The notes below the pieces were generated by a model. The model saw only the letters and a program-made list of their open reading frames with translations. It had not been told where the DNA came from and ran no database searches. Source: Euborellia annulipes (taxonomy: Eukaryota > Arthropoda > Insecta > Dermaptera > Anisolabididae). Taken from it: DNA of 64,000 nucleotides. The stretch spans positions 1 to 64,000 of the forward strand of contig JAKCPI010000433.1 of NCBI GenBank assembly GCA_023213315.1, in the 5' to 3' direction. Position numbers and translations under genes: made by a program. This document shows, in pieces, positions 41,851 through 51,359 of this stretch (positions are counted from its first letter, which is position 1; each line of letters starts with the position of its first letter).

Positions 41851-42247
41851 GGTGCGCGTCTCGAAAAGCCGTTAGAAGACGATTCAGTACCGAGTTACTC
41901 TAGGCGGCAAGAGATGGCGTTAGCTTTTCCCATAGGAATACAAGGGATTTATTCCATTTCATTTTAAAGTTTCCAGCTAATTAATTAAGGGTAAAAAATT
42001 AATTATTTTTTAACACAATGATTACTAATTTAACTATCTACAAAATATAGAGCGGATTTTTTAAAAATATCTTTTATTTAATTTGATTAATCTAAAAAAA
42101 AATTTTATTTTTTCGAAAATCAAAAAAAGGGCTTCTATAAGTTGTAGATATTTTAAATAGCTTTAATTTAAAAAAAAATTTGAGGTCGATAGCTTCAAAA
42201 GTGTGGCAGCTGGAAAGTCCCAAAATTAGCACCCCGAGACGCGCACC
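41851..42247. mobile_element. TTAA MITE family 1 (piggyBac-like target), 397 bp
   Basis: The ends GGTGCGCGTCTCG and CGAGACGCGCACC are each flanked by TTAA (41847-41850, 42248-42251). Two more intact copies lie at 47526 and 60857. TTAA duplication is the piggyBac signature, and the assignment rests on that alone. Confidence 0.88.
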
Positions 42248-42290
42248 TTAACGTGACAACGTCTTTTGATTGACTTCAAACTAATATTAC

Positions 42291-42330
42291 TTTCTCTTAC
42301 CTATATTGAAGTATATATAAGGAAAGTATT
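42291..42330. repeat. Solitary HPE right-end hairpin
   Basis: TACTTTCTCTTACC, a short AT-rich loop and GGAAAGTA, without the rest of the element. A shorter solitary hairpin is at 50199-50221. Confidence 0.6.
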
Positions 42331-42483
42331 TTTTTTTTTTACTAGTACTTTGTTCTCATTAACAAACATGTTGATACATTTTCATAGTAACAATATATGA
42401 CAGGTGTGGCCTAACTTTTATCCATTAAGGGCGACAATTGCTTAAAAAATGAGGTTTTTTCGAGAGAAAAATTGATTTTAGTG

Positions 42484-42802
42484 ATGAAGATAGGGGCAGC
42501 CTGGTGGATATTATTGAGAAGGATGAATAAATACAATAAAATCCGGAGCTGATGATCAGGCAATTTATCCGTCCGCTATAAGTCGACGTTTCGGGGCCAA
42601 AAACGGCTCCTTCTTCAGAACCATGCGGTGTCAAAAAAACAATTAGCCCTCAATTTTGCCATAAAAGCTGTGATTAATCTCGTTAGAAGACAGGTGGTCC
42701 AAAAGGCAATGATCATCATTCTGTTTGGCACCATTGCGGGCTATTTGTTTTTTTTTTGACACCGCATGGTTCTGAAGAAGGAGCCGTTTTGGCCTCGAAA
42801 CG
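42484..42802. mobile_element. Penelope/retrozyme-like insert with two opposed hammerheads
   Basis: A 319-bp insert flanked by TTGATTTTAGTG at 42472-42483 and 42803-42814. Inside are two hammerhead motifs in opposite orientation, each next to a GACACCGCATGGTTCTGAAG-type segment, so the insert has inverted repeats of about 55 bp. It ends exactly within the GAAACG of the plus-strand motif. No RT is encoded. Inverted ends plus ribozymes fit known Penelope-like organisation. Confidence 0.75.
42585..42619 (-). ncRNA. Hammerhead ribozyme motif
   Basis: On minus: CTGAAGA (42612-42618), stem II GGAGCC...GGCCCC with one mismatch, then GAAACGTCGAC. All core residues of a minimal-stem-III hammerhead are present, with GUC as cleavage triplet. 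Confidence 0.72.
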
Positions 42803-42804
42803 TT
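42772..42804 (+). ncRNA. Hammerhead ribozyme motif (at element edge)
   Basis: CTGAAGA (42772-42778), stem II GGAGCC...GGCCTC, then GAAACG where the element meets its target, making GAAACGUUG. The cleavage-site nucleotide is supplied by host DNA. Confidence 0.62.
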
Positions 42805-43084
42805 GATTTTAGTGTTTATTAATCGGGATTTTTTTTTTAATAGTCAATTAGAGTTTTTCTTTCTGCACAAATTGACATCTCATTTAGTCTGATCTGATTA
42901 GCCGTTTGGAATCTACAGGGGTTTAAACTTTCAAATTAGAATTTACCGCAGCGCGGTAAAATGAAATGATAGGAAAAAAATAAATGGTGAATCTTTAGCT
43001 GAATAATCATTCTTTCTAACCGTATATTCATCACAATTATACCTCTTAAGACAGAAGAGTTATTCAAGCCGCTAATTTAGGATC

Positions 43085-43455
43085 TCACCACAATAGCCTC
43101 AGGCAACTCTACGAGGAGAGGGAGTTGCTGTGACATCCCGTCCTGTGGAAGGGACGTAAATAAGATTCCCTCTCAGTGATGCATTCTTCGAAAGGAGCAG
43201 GTGCTGAGAGAGTCCCTCCTCAACTAGGACATCCTCCCTAGCATAGAAGAGGCTGGATAAAAGAAACCGGGTGGAACCAGAAATAAGAATTAGCTCAGTA
43301 GCTAGAAACGAACGCAGGATGAGAAGTTAGCGATAGGAAATAATGTAACTTCACGGGATGCCGGTAGCTAGCTGACGGCCAGTGGTCGAGTGGGTTTGAG
43401 GTGTGTGTCTTCGAGCACGAAAGCACCTCGGATATATAAACGGGGATCAAATAAT
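43085..43455 (+). mobile_element. SINE-B lacking its head
   Basis: Starts at GGATCTCACCACAATAGC. It has CAACTCTACGAGGAGAGGG, CAGTGATGCATTCTTCGAAA, GGTTGGATAAAAG-like, GTTTGAGGTGTGTGT and AAACGGGGAT in the usual order. Confidence 0.75.
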
Positions 43456-43527
43456 AATAAAATTCTCTTTAGTTCAAGTAAAGAAATATTTTTGTAAACT
43501 TAATTTATTGTTGACTCATTAAGCAAA

Positions 43528-43749
43528 ATGTTGCCAAAAAAAGTGCCTAGTTTAATTCAATATTATCAAGTTAGCGAATTTATAAATGAAACTTCTTCAT
43601 TTTCCCTCCCTCTGAATGTAACTGAGATAGTTAACAAAATTGACACGGGAGGCAGCACTTATCGAGAGCGCCTGGGAATTATGCAAAACTCTTTACACAA
43701 AAGATCAAATGGATGCATAGTATTTGGCTTTTACATTCACGCTATCTAC
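43528..43749 (+). CDS. Small open frame of unknown origin
   Basis: Opens MLPKKVPSLIQYYQVSEFIN and stays open for about 74 codons, with normal amino-acid composition and no repeat partner in the window. It lies between the two acylphosphatase terminal exons on the same strand. It matches no family I recognise. It may be a fragment of an old transposase or a chance frame. Confidence 0.2.
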
Positions 43750-43757
43750 GCTTGAAC

Positions 43758-44042
43758 CAAGGGCGATCCATGATCCATGGGTGTTTCTCGGGTGGGGGGG
43801 GGTAATCTGGTGTGACTCGTCGCACAGCCCACTATTTTTTCTTAATTTAGGTAATTTAAAGGCACATTCTGTACTTGTTGGCCAGAATATAAATACAAAT
43901 CAAATTTTTAAGTATTAATTTTTATAATTTCCCATTAAAAATAAATTTTTTTTTTCGATAAAAAAGGTATTTTTTAAATCTCGGGGAGGGAGGGGGGGGT
44001 AAAGGGGGTAATTACCCCCCCCCTCCCTTGTATCCGCCCTTG
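43758..44042. mobile_element. hAT-type MITE, 285 bp, with HPE-like hairpin inside
   Basis: The ends are CAAGGGCGATCC and GGATAC...CCGCCCTTG as read on +. The perfect 8-bp duplication GCTTGAAC lies at 43750-43757 and 44043-44050. The interior has a decayed HPE left hairpin (ATCTGGTGTGACTCG at 43805). Confidence 0.85.
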
Positions 44043-44151
44043 GCTTGAACCATCGTCATTTCCGAATTTATTTATTTAAATAATAATTTTTTTTAATTTT
44101 CAATTTTAAAATAAATTTTAATGGATAATTCTATTTTTTTTTCTTCTTTAG

Positions 44152-44266
44152 GAAATATTGGTTACAAAATGTTGGAAGTCCCAAATCACGAATTGATCGG
44201 ACAGAATTTGCAAATGTTAAAACAATCTCAGCGTTCACATTTAGGAATTTTGAAATTAGACGTTAA
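44152..44266 (+). CDS. Acylphosphatase, terminal exon B (alternative)
   Basis: The acceptor TTCTTTAG precedes G, the same phase as terminal exon A. It encodes [19 protein letters not shown] followed by [18 protein letters not shown] and TAA. By my manual alignment 22 of 37 positions equal exon A. No copies of exons 1-3 are visible between 41530 and 44152, so the simplest reading is a duplicated last exon spliced alternatively to the shared exons 1-3, giving 98 aa. The alternative is a decayed paralogue that lost its 5' exons; the frame and acceptor look intact, which argues against decay. Confidence 0.82.
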
Positions 44267-44269
44267 AAA

Positions 44270-45350
44270 AAGAGAGAAAAAAATTCTATTTAAACAATAT
44301 TGAAAAAATTAAATTATTTTGATTAGTCGTCCTTTTATTTTATTTATTTTTAAAGAGACGAACGAAGGAGGAACCTTGCGATTGGGCGGGAGTATTTTAA
44401 GAGACTCATGGGGAGGAAAGTGAAGTGTATTTACGCTAGATTTCTGAGAAGTTTGCAACTACTGGGATTTCAAATGTTTTCTTTCTTATACAAAAGCTAT
44501 TATGCGATTCCAAAGCCCTTGCAAGAAGATGGAAGATTCACAGCTCCTCGCTGCACAGTTGGTCAAATTGGCAAATATGCGGCTAACTTTCATTTTTTTG
44601 GGCTGATCTTTACAAAATTAAAGTTAAATATACGGATTCTTCTATGTCCTTCAATATTTCCATATTTTATCTAAAGGGGTAGAAATTATTTCTAGTCAAT
44701 GTTAGGAAAAAATTCTTCTTGCAAGGGCTTCAGAATCGCTCACACCCCACCCGCTTTATCCTATATATTTTTTTAGTTGAGGGATGTTTAAGGAAGGGTG
44801 AGGTGGGTCTGTCAGCTGGAATATGTAGAAAATCAGTGAAAAAATTGAGAAAAATCAGAAAAATTGATCATTTTTAATGATTTTTTTGCATTTTAAGGGA
44901 CAAAATCCTCCCCCCACATCCCCCCCCCTTGGGTCCAAATGTTAATGTTTTTCAACTTTTCACTTCTCTAGACCTTCTGAAGAAATGTTAAGGCTAAAAT
45001 ATTCCTTTTCATCCCTCCAAATTTGATTCATGGCCCGATAATTAAGGAAAAGGGGTGGAAATAAGTAGGGGCTCTCCCCGAAAACGCTACGTGGTGGGGG
45101 AAAACGGAGGTCATATTTGGATTCAGGAGGTCATTTTACTTAAGAATCTGAAAGAATTATCTCGGGGCTTTTTTTTCTTGCCGCACAGTGTAATTGTCGT
45201 AATCTCACTAAAGATATTTTAACCTTCCAAGAATACTTCTGCACCATTTTAAAAAACATTGATTAGATTAGATTTAATTAAACTAGTATAACGTGATAAC
45301 AAAATAGGTTCTTCATTTCCGTGTGGGAAATGAAAAAACCCTCTATCACT
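44270..45350. other. Non-coding; one inverted repeat, C-runs
   Basis: 44499-44735 is bounded by GCGATTCCAAAGCCCTTGC and GCAAGGGCTTCAGAATCGC, a likely ~240-bp MITE. The rest is unclassified, with C-runs near 44910. No gene recognised. Confidence 0.45.
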
Positions 45351-45355
45351 GTTAC

Positions 45356-45450
45356 TAGCCGCCCGCCTTTGACGAATTACGCGCCTAGACCGGGGGCTTC
45401 GTCCCGTGGAGCCCCCGCCAGCTGGCTCGGGCCCGCCTGTGGCGGACGAT
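45356..45450. repeat. GC-rich CTAGCCG-type repeat
   Basis: CTAGCCGCCCGCC and CTAGACCGGGGGCTTCGTCCC resemble the GC-rich blocks at 29491 and 58119 (ACTAG, then hairpin-forming GGGGGCTTCGCCCC). Confidence 0.45.
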
Positions 45451-45534
45451 CGCCCATTCTTAATTATGAAAATAATTTATTTTTTTTATTTTATTTAAGG
45501 TCTTTTTATTTTAAATTTCTTACATATATAATGG

Positions 45535-45615
45535 CCTCCGAAAAGACTGTGTGAACGTGTGTGTGTGAGTGTGAATGAGAAAAAAGTGTGAATGTTAAGA
45601 ATAGAAAAAAAAAAT
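45535..45615 (+). mobile_element. SINE-A tail fragment
   Basis: AATGGCCTCCGAAAAGACTG and GTGTGTGAGTGTGAATGAG, with A-rich end; no head. Confidence 0.65.
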
Positions 45616-45699
45616 TCACAAATGTAAAGAATAATAAATATTCATATGCTTGAATGTAGTTTCTAAGGCGAAGAAGCTGCAAAGTCAATTTAAATTGAA

Positions 45700-45870
45700 T
45701 AATAATCTCTATACATTTCCTATGGAAGAAATCTTAACTTTAGGAATTAATAACTCAAAAGTTATAGGAATTTCGGGAACCGAGAGATTTTTCCTGGACT
45801 CGCCATAACGTCCTCTATAAGAGTGCAAAATTACGTTTCAAAATTCCAACAGGAAATTGGTCAAAAAAAG
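45700..45870 (+). repeat. Dispersed repeat shared with 17036-17185
   Basis: AATTAATAACTCAAAAGTTA and surrounding blocks recur inverted at 17036-17185. A (GACAGACG) stretch follows at 45875. Confidence 0.4.
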
Positions 45871-45912
45871 GCTGACAGACGGACGGATAGATGGACACTT
45901 CGCTATTATTAT

Positions 45913-46919
45913 GGTACATGTAGATTGTAGAGTAAAATCTAGCTAGATTTAATTTACTCTAGCTAGACAAATCTAATTGGGTGTATACACTGCAGAAATT
46001 TCAGCTCTAGCTAGAGCACACTAGAGTGGACCTAGAGTCAAGTCTAGCTAGACAACTCTCTTGGGTGTGTATACTATAGATTTTTGCAGCCGTATATTTT
46101 CTCTAGCAGTTATCTCACATAATTTATTTGTATAACTATCAGCTTTCCGATCGTTTAGGTACCTTCCAATGGCTTAGGTAGGGGACTGAAAGGATTTGAT
46201 AAAAAACAAATCAATTAAATAGAGGCCAGCACTGCACTTATTATGGAAAAACATATTGGAAAGGTTCTCACATCTCCTTCCATGCTTAAAATTATTAATA
46301 TTTTATTTCGACAAAACTTTTCAATTATAAATATTTTAAATTATATATTATTACAAATTTAAAAATAATTATTATATTATTAAATAAAATATAGTAATTG
46401 AATCTTTTAATTATTGATATGATTGAAAAATAAAGTTAATAACGAAATAATATTAATTATGAGGAAAAGAAATAAACACGAACAGCGAACAAACAAGAAA
46501 CGAAGGGTGTTAGAAGTTAGGTTAGAAACACAGAAATATTTACTGATCTTTTAAAAGAAATTCATAATGACGACTTGAAATCGTATAAAAACATTGAAGG
46601 CATGTGCCCTAAAGACTATGATCGTTTAGTAAAAAATAAGATAGAACCAATAATAAGGAAAAAAGATTACCAAATCAGATTGTCAAAAGCAGCTAGAGCA
46701 ACTGCTCTATTTAATCAGTCAAATAGAGCGAGATCACTCTAGAGAGAAAGTCTCGGAGGTGTGTCCACTGATACTCTAGCTAGATTTATGTCAATCTCGC
46801 TAGATCTTAGACTTAGTCTAGCTAGGGTGCTCTCAATGGTGTGTCCATTTGTAGATTGAGTCTCATATAGTTCTAGCTAGAGTAAATCTAGCAAAAAAAA
46901 TCTCCAGTGTACACGTACC
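45913..46919. mobile_element. CTAGCTAG-rich element with Harbinger-like fragment
   Basis: About 1 kb, starting GTACATGTAGATTG and ending inverted (CTCCAGTGTACACGTAC). Both ends carry many CTAGCTAG/TCTAGCTAGA units and GGTGTGT(CC/AT) segments. The centre holds a transposase-like fragment (46530-46694). Ends and gene fragment together suggest a non-autonomous PIF/Harbinger derivative. Confidence 0.6.
46530..46694 (+). pseudogene. PIF/Harbinger transposase fragment
   Basis: An open frame of about 55 codons reads TEIFTDLLKEIHNDDLKSYK, then NIEGMCPKDYDRLVKNKIEP, then IIRKKDYQIRLSKAARATA. This resembles the segment just upstream of the Harbinger DDE nuclease (rM-x-xxxFdxLLxxvxPxIxkkdTnmRxaIsxxeRla). 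The DDE part is missing. It is cut off by the CTAGCTAG arm. Confidence 0.5.
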
Positions 46920-46924
46920 TTTAT

Positions 46925-47520
46925 ACGAGCATATAGATTTTTCTTCCTTCTAAAAGCCGTCTCCTTTACAATAATGGAAAAATACAAAATTACGAGTGAT
47001 TAGTGAATTGTCTTATCATTAAATCAATATATTGAATATTTTGAGAGAGAAAAGATCGATCGAGATGATGAAATTGAGCTTATCTCATGGGAAGTGACGA
47101 ATTTTATCAGCAGGCCGATTTGGATTTAAATAAAAGGAAACGCGCAAAGGAATTCAATGTTAAATTAATGAATATTTTGAATAATTATTAGAGTCCATTA
47201 TGAAAAATTAAAGATCCCTCCATACACAAGTGCAGCACACGGCGCTTGGCGTCTCTAGCGTCGGCCTCTCTCCTGAGTATTATGTGTTTATAATTTCAGT
47301 TCAGTTCCACGTTGTATCTCCTTCCGATTTAATCTTAATGTTTTAACCCTTCTACTAAATAAATATTTTCCTAATAAAATTGTGTTTGGTCATTAGTAAA
47401 ATTAAAACCCCGAACATTCAAGCCAGTCAGGTGGGAACGAATACAATCACCGAACACCTGATCGATTGACTTCATAATGAGCAAGTATTCGTATTTTACT
47501 GTATATAATAAGTATAGTAT
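46925..47520. other. Unclassified; possible solo-LTR-like DNA
   Basis: 47215-47470 has a GC-richer block with GCACACGGCGCTTGGCG, then two AATAAA-type signals and CAGTCAGGTGGGAACG. An LTR is possible, but no direct partner or PBS/PPT was found. Confidence 0.25.
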
Positions 47521-47525
47521 ATTAA

Positions 47526-47919
47526 GGTGCGCGTCTCGAAAAGTCGTTAGAAAGCTTTTGACTACCGAGTTCCTCTAGGCGGCAAGAGATGGCGTTAGTG
47601 TTCCCCATAGGAAAACAAGGGACAAATTGCATTTCATTCTAGACTTTCCAGCTAATTAATTAAAGGCAAAAAATTAATGATTTTTTAACACAATGATTAC
47701 TAATTTAATTATCTACAACTTATAGAGCTCCTTTTTTAAAATATCTTTTATTTAATGCGATTAATCTAAAAAAAAAAATTTTTTTTCGAAAATCAAAAAA
47801 AGGGCTTCTATAAGTTGTAGATATTTTAAATAGCTTTAATTTTAAAAAAATTTGAGGTCGATAGCTTCTAAATTGTGGCCGCTGGAAAGTCCCAAAATTA
47901 GCACCCCGAGACGCGCACC
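47526..47919. mobile_element. TTAA MITE family 1
   Basis: GGTGCGCGTCTCG at the left and CGAGACGCGCACC at the right, flanked by TTAA (47522-47525, 47920-47923). Confidence 0.88.
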
Positions 47920-48219
47920 TTAATATAAGTATATTATGGAATAAAAACGTTTGCTTCTTCAGGTCTCTTGTAAATCATTAATTAAATTGAGTAAATTAAA
48001 TCTTATATTTAGTGTCTTGAAGAAGGAAACGTTTGTTGTTATTCTTCACTTATTCAATACCGCTATTTCTGGACAACGAAAAAATTATTTCACAAATAAA
48101 TCTTTCCTCCTTTTTCTAATAAAATTATACAAAATTAATTTTTTTTTTTTTATTCAGCAAATTTTTCGCTAAGATGCTTAAAAAAATCATTGTGTGGTTT
48201 TATGAAACCACGATGCAAG

Positions 48220-48318
48220 TGAAACTTTTTTTTTTTTTTAAACATTCACATTTTTTTCTCATTCACACTCACACTCACACACACACATTCACACAGTCTT
48301 TTCGGCAACTTAGGCGTT
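48220..48318 (-). mobile_element. SINE-A tail fragment
   Basis: Poly-T, AAACATTCACA, (CACACTCA)n and CTTTTCGGCAACTTAGGC. Confidence 0.65.
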
Positions 48319-48319
48319 T

Positions 48320-48845
48320 AACTGAAAATTTTCAGAAAATTATTCAATTAAGGGTATTAAAATCGCGTTTTTAATCTTAACTTAATAATTGGAAAATGGG
48401 AAATCAATAGGCGTATGTTAAAAACTGAGAACAATATTTATTTAGTAATTGAAGATTTGAATCATTTTAAATTATTTTAAAAATTATATTTTATCAATTT
48501 AAAAATTGAATAATTAAATCTCACAATTATTTTTGTATAATTCGTCATATATATTAAATTTGAGCTTTTCGTCATGGCTGGTAGCGTCACGGCCTCTGAC
48601 GTCACGGCTTGTAACGCAACATGCTGATAGAAGAGGGAAAAAATTTGAGGCCATCAAATTTAAGTTTCACTTTAAAAATCATGGGGTAAAATACAGGAGA
48701 ACTTGAGTTCGACTCCCTCATATAACTTTTTTTTTTTCTACTAGCTTTAGGTAAAATAACGTGACCATATTTATTGGCACTAAAAGTATGGGTCCAGATT
48801 ATTTTTTGTGTAAAAAGATTTAATTAATTAAAATTTTTTTTCTAG
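48320..48845. other. Upstream intron or flank of the chitinase-like gene
   Basis: AT-rich. GTCACGGCCTCTGACGTCACGG near 48576 contains a CRE-like TGACGTCA with three GTnACGGC repeats. The missing 5' exon(s) of the chitinase-like gene (start codon, signal peptide) were not found here. Confidence 0.4.
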
Positions 48846-49028
48846 GAGTAGCTTGCTATTATGGCAGCTGGGCACGTTATCGTGAAGGCCATGGCAAATG
48901 TGCAGTCGAGAATTTGGACCCCAGCCTCTGCAATAATCTTATTTACAGCTTCGCTGGATTGGACATTGAGAAGCACGTGATCAAAAGTTTGGACCCATAT
49001 GGCGATCTAGAAGACAATGGGGGTCTTG
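48846..49028 (+). CDS. Chitinase-like GH18, exon with beta-1 strand
   Basis: GH18 enzymes hydrolyse chitin beta-1,4 bonds; arthropods use them in moulting, gut and immunity. This exon starts after TTCTAG in phase 2 and reads VACYYGSWARYREGHGKCAV, then DPSLCNNLIYSFAGLD, ending LEDNGGL plus one base at G|GTAAGT. It has the conserved first Cys pair (CYYGSW...SLC) and the FAGL strand. Gene-level reading: exons 48846-49028, 50910-51069, 51918-52410, 54155-54277, 54337-54555, all in phase. The start codon and signal peptide exon lie upstream and were not found. Homology to GH18 is unambiguous; activity is not. Confidence 0.92.
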
Positions 49029-49091
49029 GTAAGTAAATCTTTCAGCGTAACATAGGCATGGGAAGGAAAATTTCAAATTCCTCAATAAAAA

Positions 49092-49749
49092 TCTGGTGTG
49101 ACTGGCGCACAGCACTCAACTTTCTCTTACCTTCGGTAATCGAAAGTTGTGTTCTGTGCTTGTCACACCAGATTTTTTGTGTCGACATATATTTAGTTCC
49201 CGACAGTACGGAACATATGAATTCAGATGTAAAATTTATAAGTATGGGAAAATATTTATATTTTGTTACCATGGCAACCATTTCTCCTATCTTCCCTGTG
49301 AAATACAAGAGTAAAGTGGTCTTCAGAAGATTTCAATTGCAAAATGAGAATATACATTTTAAAGAACATCTAAAAAATAATTGATTTTTGAATTTAAAAA
49401 AAAATCGTTGGAGCAAATTTTGAGAAAATCGAAAAAAACTGAAAAAGTACATCAGTAAAGTACTAGTACTTTTGGCCGATTTTGATTAAAAGCTTATTTT
49501 TCCGGTCCCGGAGGCTGCCTAACTTAAATATAAAATTTCAACCTCCTAGCTCAATTCCTTCATGCTTAAAATTGAACACACACCCACCCACCCACCCACA
49601 GACAGACCATGTCGCGAAAACCACTTTTTTGGATTCAGGGGACCTCAAAACGTGAAGATCCATCAAAATCTCGACATCGAATTTTTGACGTGAATCCAAT
49701 ACTTTCTCTATATATATATATATTACATATATACATAGGTAAGAGAAAG
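49092..49749 (+). mobile_element. HPE, full-length, in chitinase intron
   Basis: Complete copy 60 bp downstream of the exon donor. X-box 49265-49278, AGTACTAGTACT near 49459, (CCCA)n tract. TAAAAAT lies on both sides. Confidence 0.87.
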
Positions 49750-50198
49750 TAAAAATATTTGAGTCATCCATTTCCAAAAGTGTCTAGTTACATCGGGAAC
49801 AAATTTTCAGGGAACGAGAAAAAACTGTATTTAATTAAACTCAAGAGTTAATTAATGTATGACTGTTATCATAGTTGGACACCAACTAAATAAATGTTGA
49901 TTTAAAATTTAGTTAAACTAATGTACCAGATTTCTGATTAAATTAATTTTAGTCAGATTAATAAAATTAACTAAATTTTGTTTAATACATATTCGTTAAA
50001 TAATTAATGATTTATTTTGTAGTTTTTTGACTTAGCTCAGCAACTAGTGAGCTGATTTTAAGAAATTTGTACTAAGGATTCATATAAATTTAATAATAAA
50101 CTTTACTAGGATAGATTTCTTTCTTATAACATAATTAACTGAATTTAAGAATTATCTTTATAATATTATTCATATTAACTTTACGAATATAATGTCAA

Positions 50199-50221
50199 TA
50201 CTTTCTCTATACGAGAAAGTA
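50199..50221. repeat. Perfect 23-nt HPE-type hairpin
   Basis: TACTTTCTC, five loop bases, GAGAAAGTA. It equals the outer arms of the HPE right hairpin without the AT-rich filling. Confidence 0.55.
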
Positions 50222-50281
50222 AAAAAAGATATGGCATCATTGACATTACTAATCGGGTAATATTAAATAGATACATTTTTA

Positions 50282-50889
50282 CTTTCTCGTACCCTATATA
50301 TGAAATATATAGAGAGAGAAAGTATTGGATTCATGTCAAAAATTCGATGTCGAGATTTTGATGGATATACACGTTTTGAGATCCCTGAATCCAAAAAAGT
50401 GGTTTTCGCAACATGGTCTGTCTGTGTGTCTTGGTTCAATTTAAAGCATGAAGGAATTGAGCTAGGAGGTTGAGATTTTATATTTAAGTTAGGCACCTTC
50501 CGAACTCGTGTAACTAAGCTTTTAAACAAAATCGGCCAAAAAGTACTAGTACTTTACTGATGTACTTTTTCAGTTTTTTTCGATTTTCTCAAAATTCGCT
50601 CGAACGATTTTGTTTAAAATTCATAAATCAACTATTTTTTAGATGCTCTTTAAAAAGAATATCAGTAAAATTTTTCGTGGAATTCGTTTGAAGTACACTT
50701 TACTAATGTGGAAGCATTCGTAGCTCAGCGCCATCTATGAATCATCGCGCGGTCAAGTTTGGAACTAAAGTGCTAAGAGCAACTAAATATATCTGGACAC
50801 AAAAAACCTGGTGTGACCAGCACGGTCCACAACTTTCTCTTGCCAAAGGATAAGAGAAAGTTGTGTGCTTTACGTTCAGCCACACCAGA
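50282..50889 (-). mobile_element. HPE, full-length, adjoining a splice acceptor
   Basis: Reverse copy: right hairpin at 50282, AGTACTAGTACT near 50550, X-box region replaced by unrelated sequence, left hairpin ending at 50889. The acceptor of the next chitinase exon is at 50908-50909, so the element end lies within 20 bp of it. Confidence 0.83.
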
Positions 50890-50909
50890 TTTTTAACTCT
50901 TGATTTTAG

Positions 50910-51069
50910 GTTCATTCAAGAAAGTAACTGATTTCATGAAGAGGAATCGTAGAGTGAATGTCACCCTCGCTATTGGAGGCTGGACCGAGGGCTCACGTAA
51001 ATACTCTGACATGGCCAACAACCCCCGATGGAGAGCTACTTTTGTCGCCAGCATCGTGCCCTTCCTACA
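50910..51069 (+). CDS. Chitinase-like GH18, exon with SxGG motif
   Basis: Reads GSFKKVTDFMKRNRRVNVTL, then AIGGWTEGSRKYSDMANNPR, ending VASIVPFL plus CA at A|GTGAGT. AIGGW is the GH18 substrate-strand motif, and YSDMA with the following helix is typical of arthropod chitinases. The acceptor TTTTAG lies just after a terminal HPE. Confidence 0.93.
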
Positions 51070-51272
51070 GTGAGTAGGCTATAATAACTAGAGTCCTGAT
51101 ATTCAAATGCAAATGCAAATGCGTGTATACAAATACAAGGTGAATACGTTCCTGAAACTTTGCACTTATCCATTTCGATTCGAAATAACCCTATTTGTTT
51201 CGAGCATTGGCTTTTTTTGAACAAATTCCATCCACAATGAATGATTTGGCAATTTTTAACCAATACAACCTT

Positions 51273-51359
51273 CCCAGATAGCACAGTACGTCTTATGTAC
51301 GTACATAAGACGCACAATTCGTCTTATGTACGTACATAAGACGTACTGTGCTATCTGGG
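51273..51359. repeat. Nested perfect palindrome, 87 bp
   Basis: The outer arms are CCCAGATAGCACAGTACG and its complement. Each side also contains CGTCTTATGTAC followed by its own reverse complement, so each half is itself a palindrome, with a CACAATT centre. Probably a minimal MITE. It lies in a chitinase intron. Confidence 0.85.

Larger units (their letters stand above)
42440..43085 (+). repeat. Dispersed repeat, copy split by hammerhead insert
   Basis: Same repeat as 23530-23870. It is interrupted between 42483 and 42803, with a 12-bp duplication. Confidence 0.7.

Noticed and set aside
44121..44303. 60-codon frame starting [20 protein letters not shown]
   Set aside because: It runs through the splice acceptor. 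The acylphosphatase reading, in another frame from 44152, has clear family similarity.
48225..48300. Possible CRISPR-like or telomere-like array in CACTCACA tracts
   Set aside because: It is the microsatellite-like tail of SINE-A, with no spaced repeats and unique spacers.
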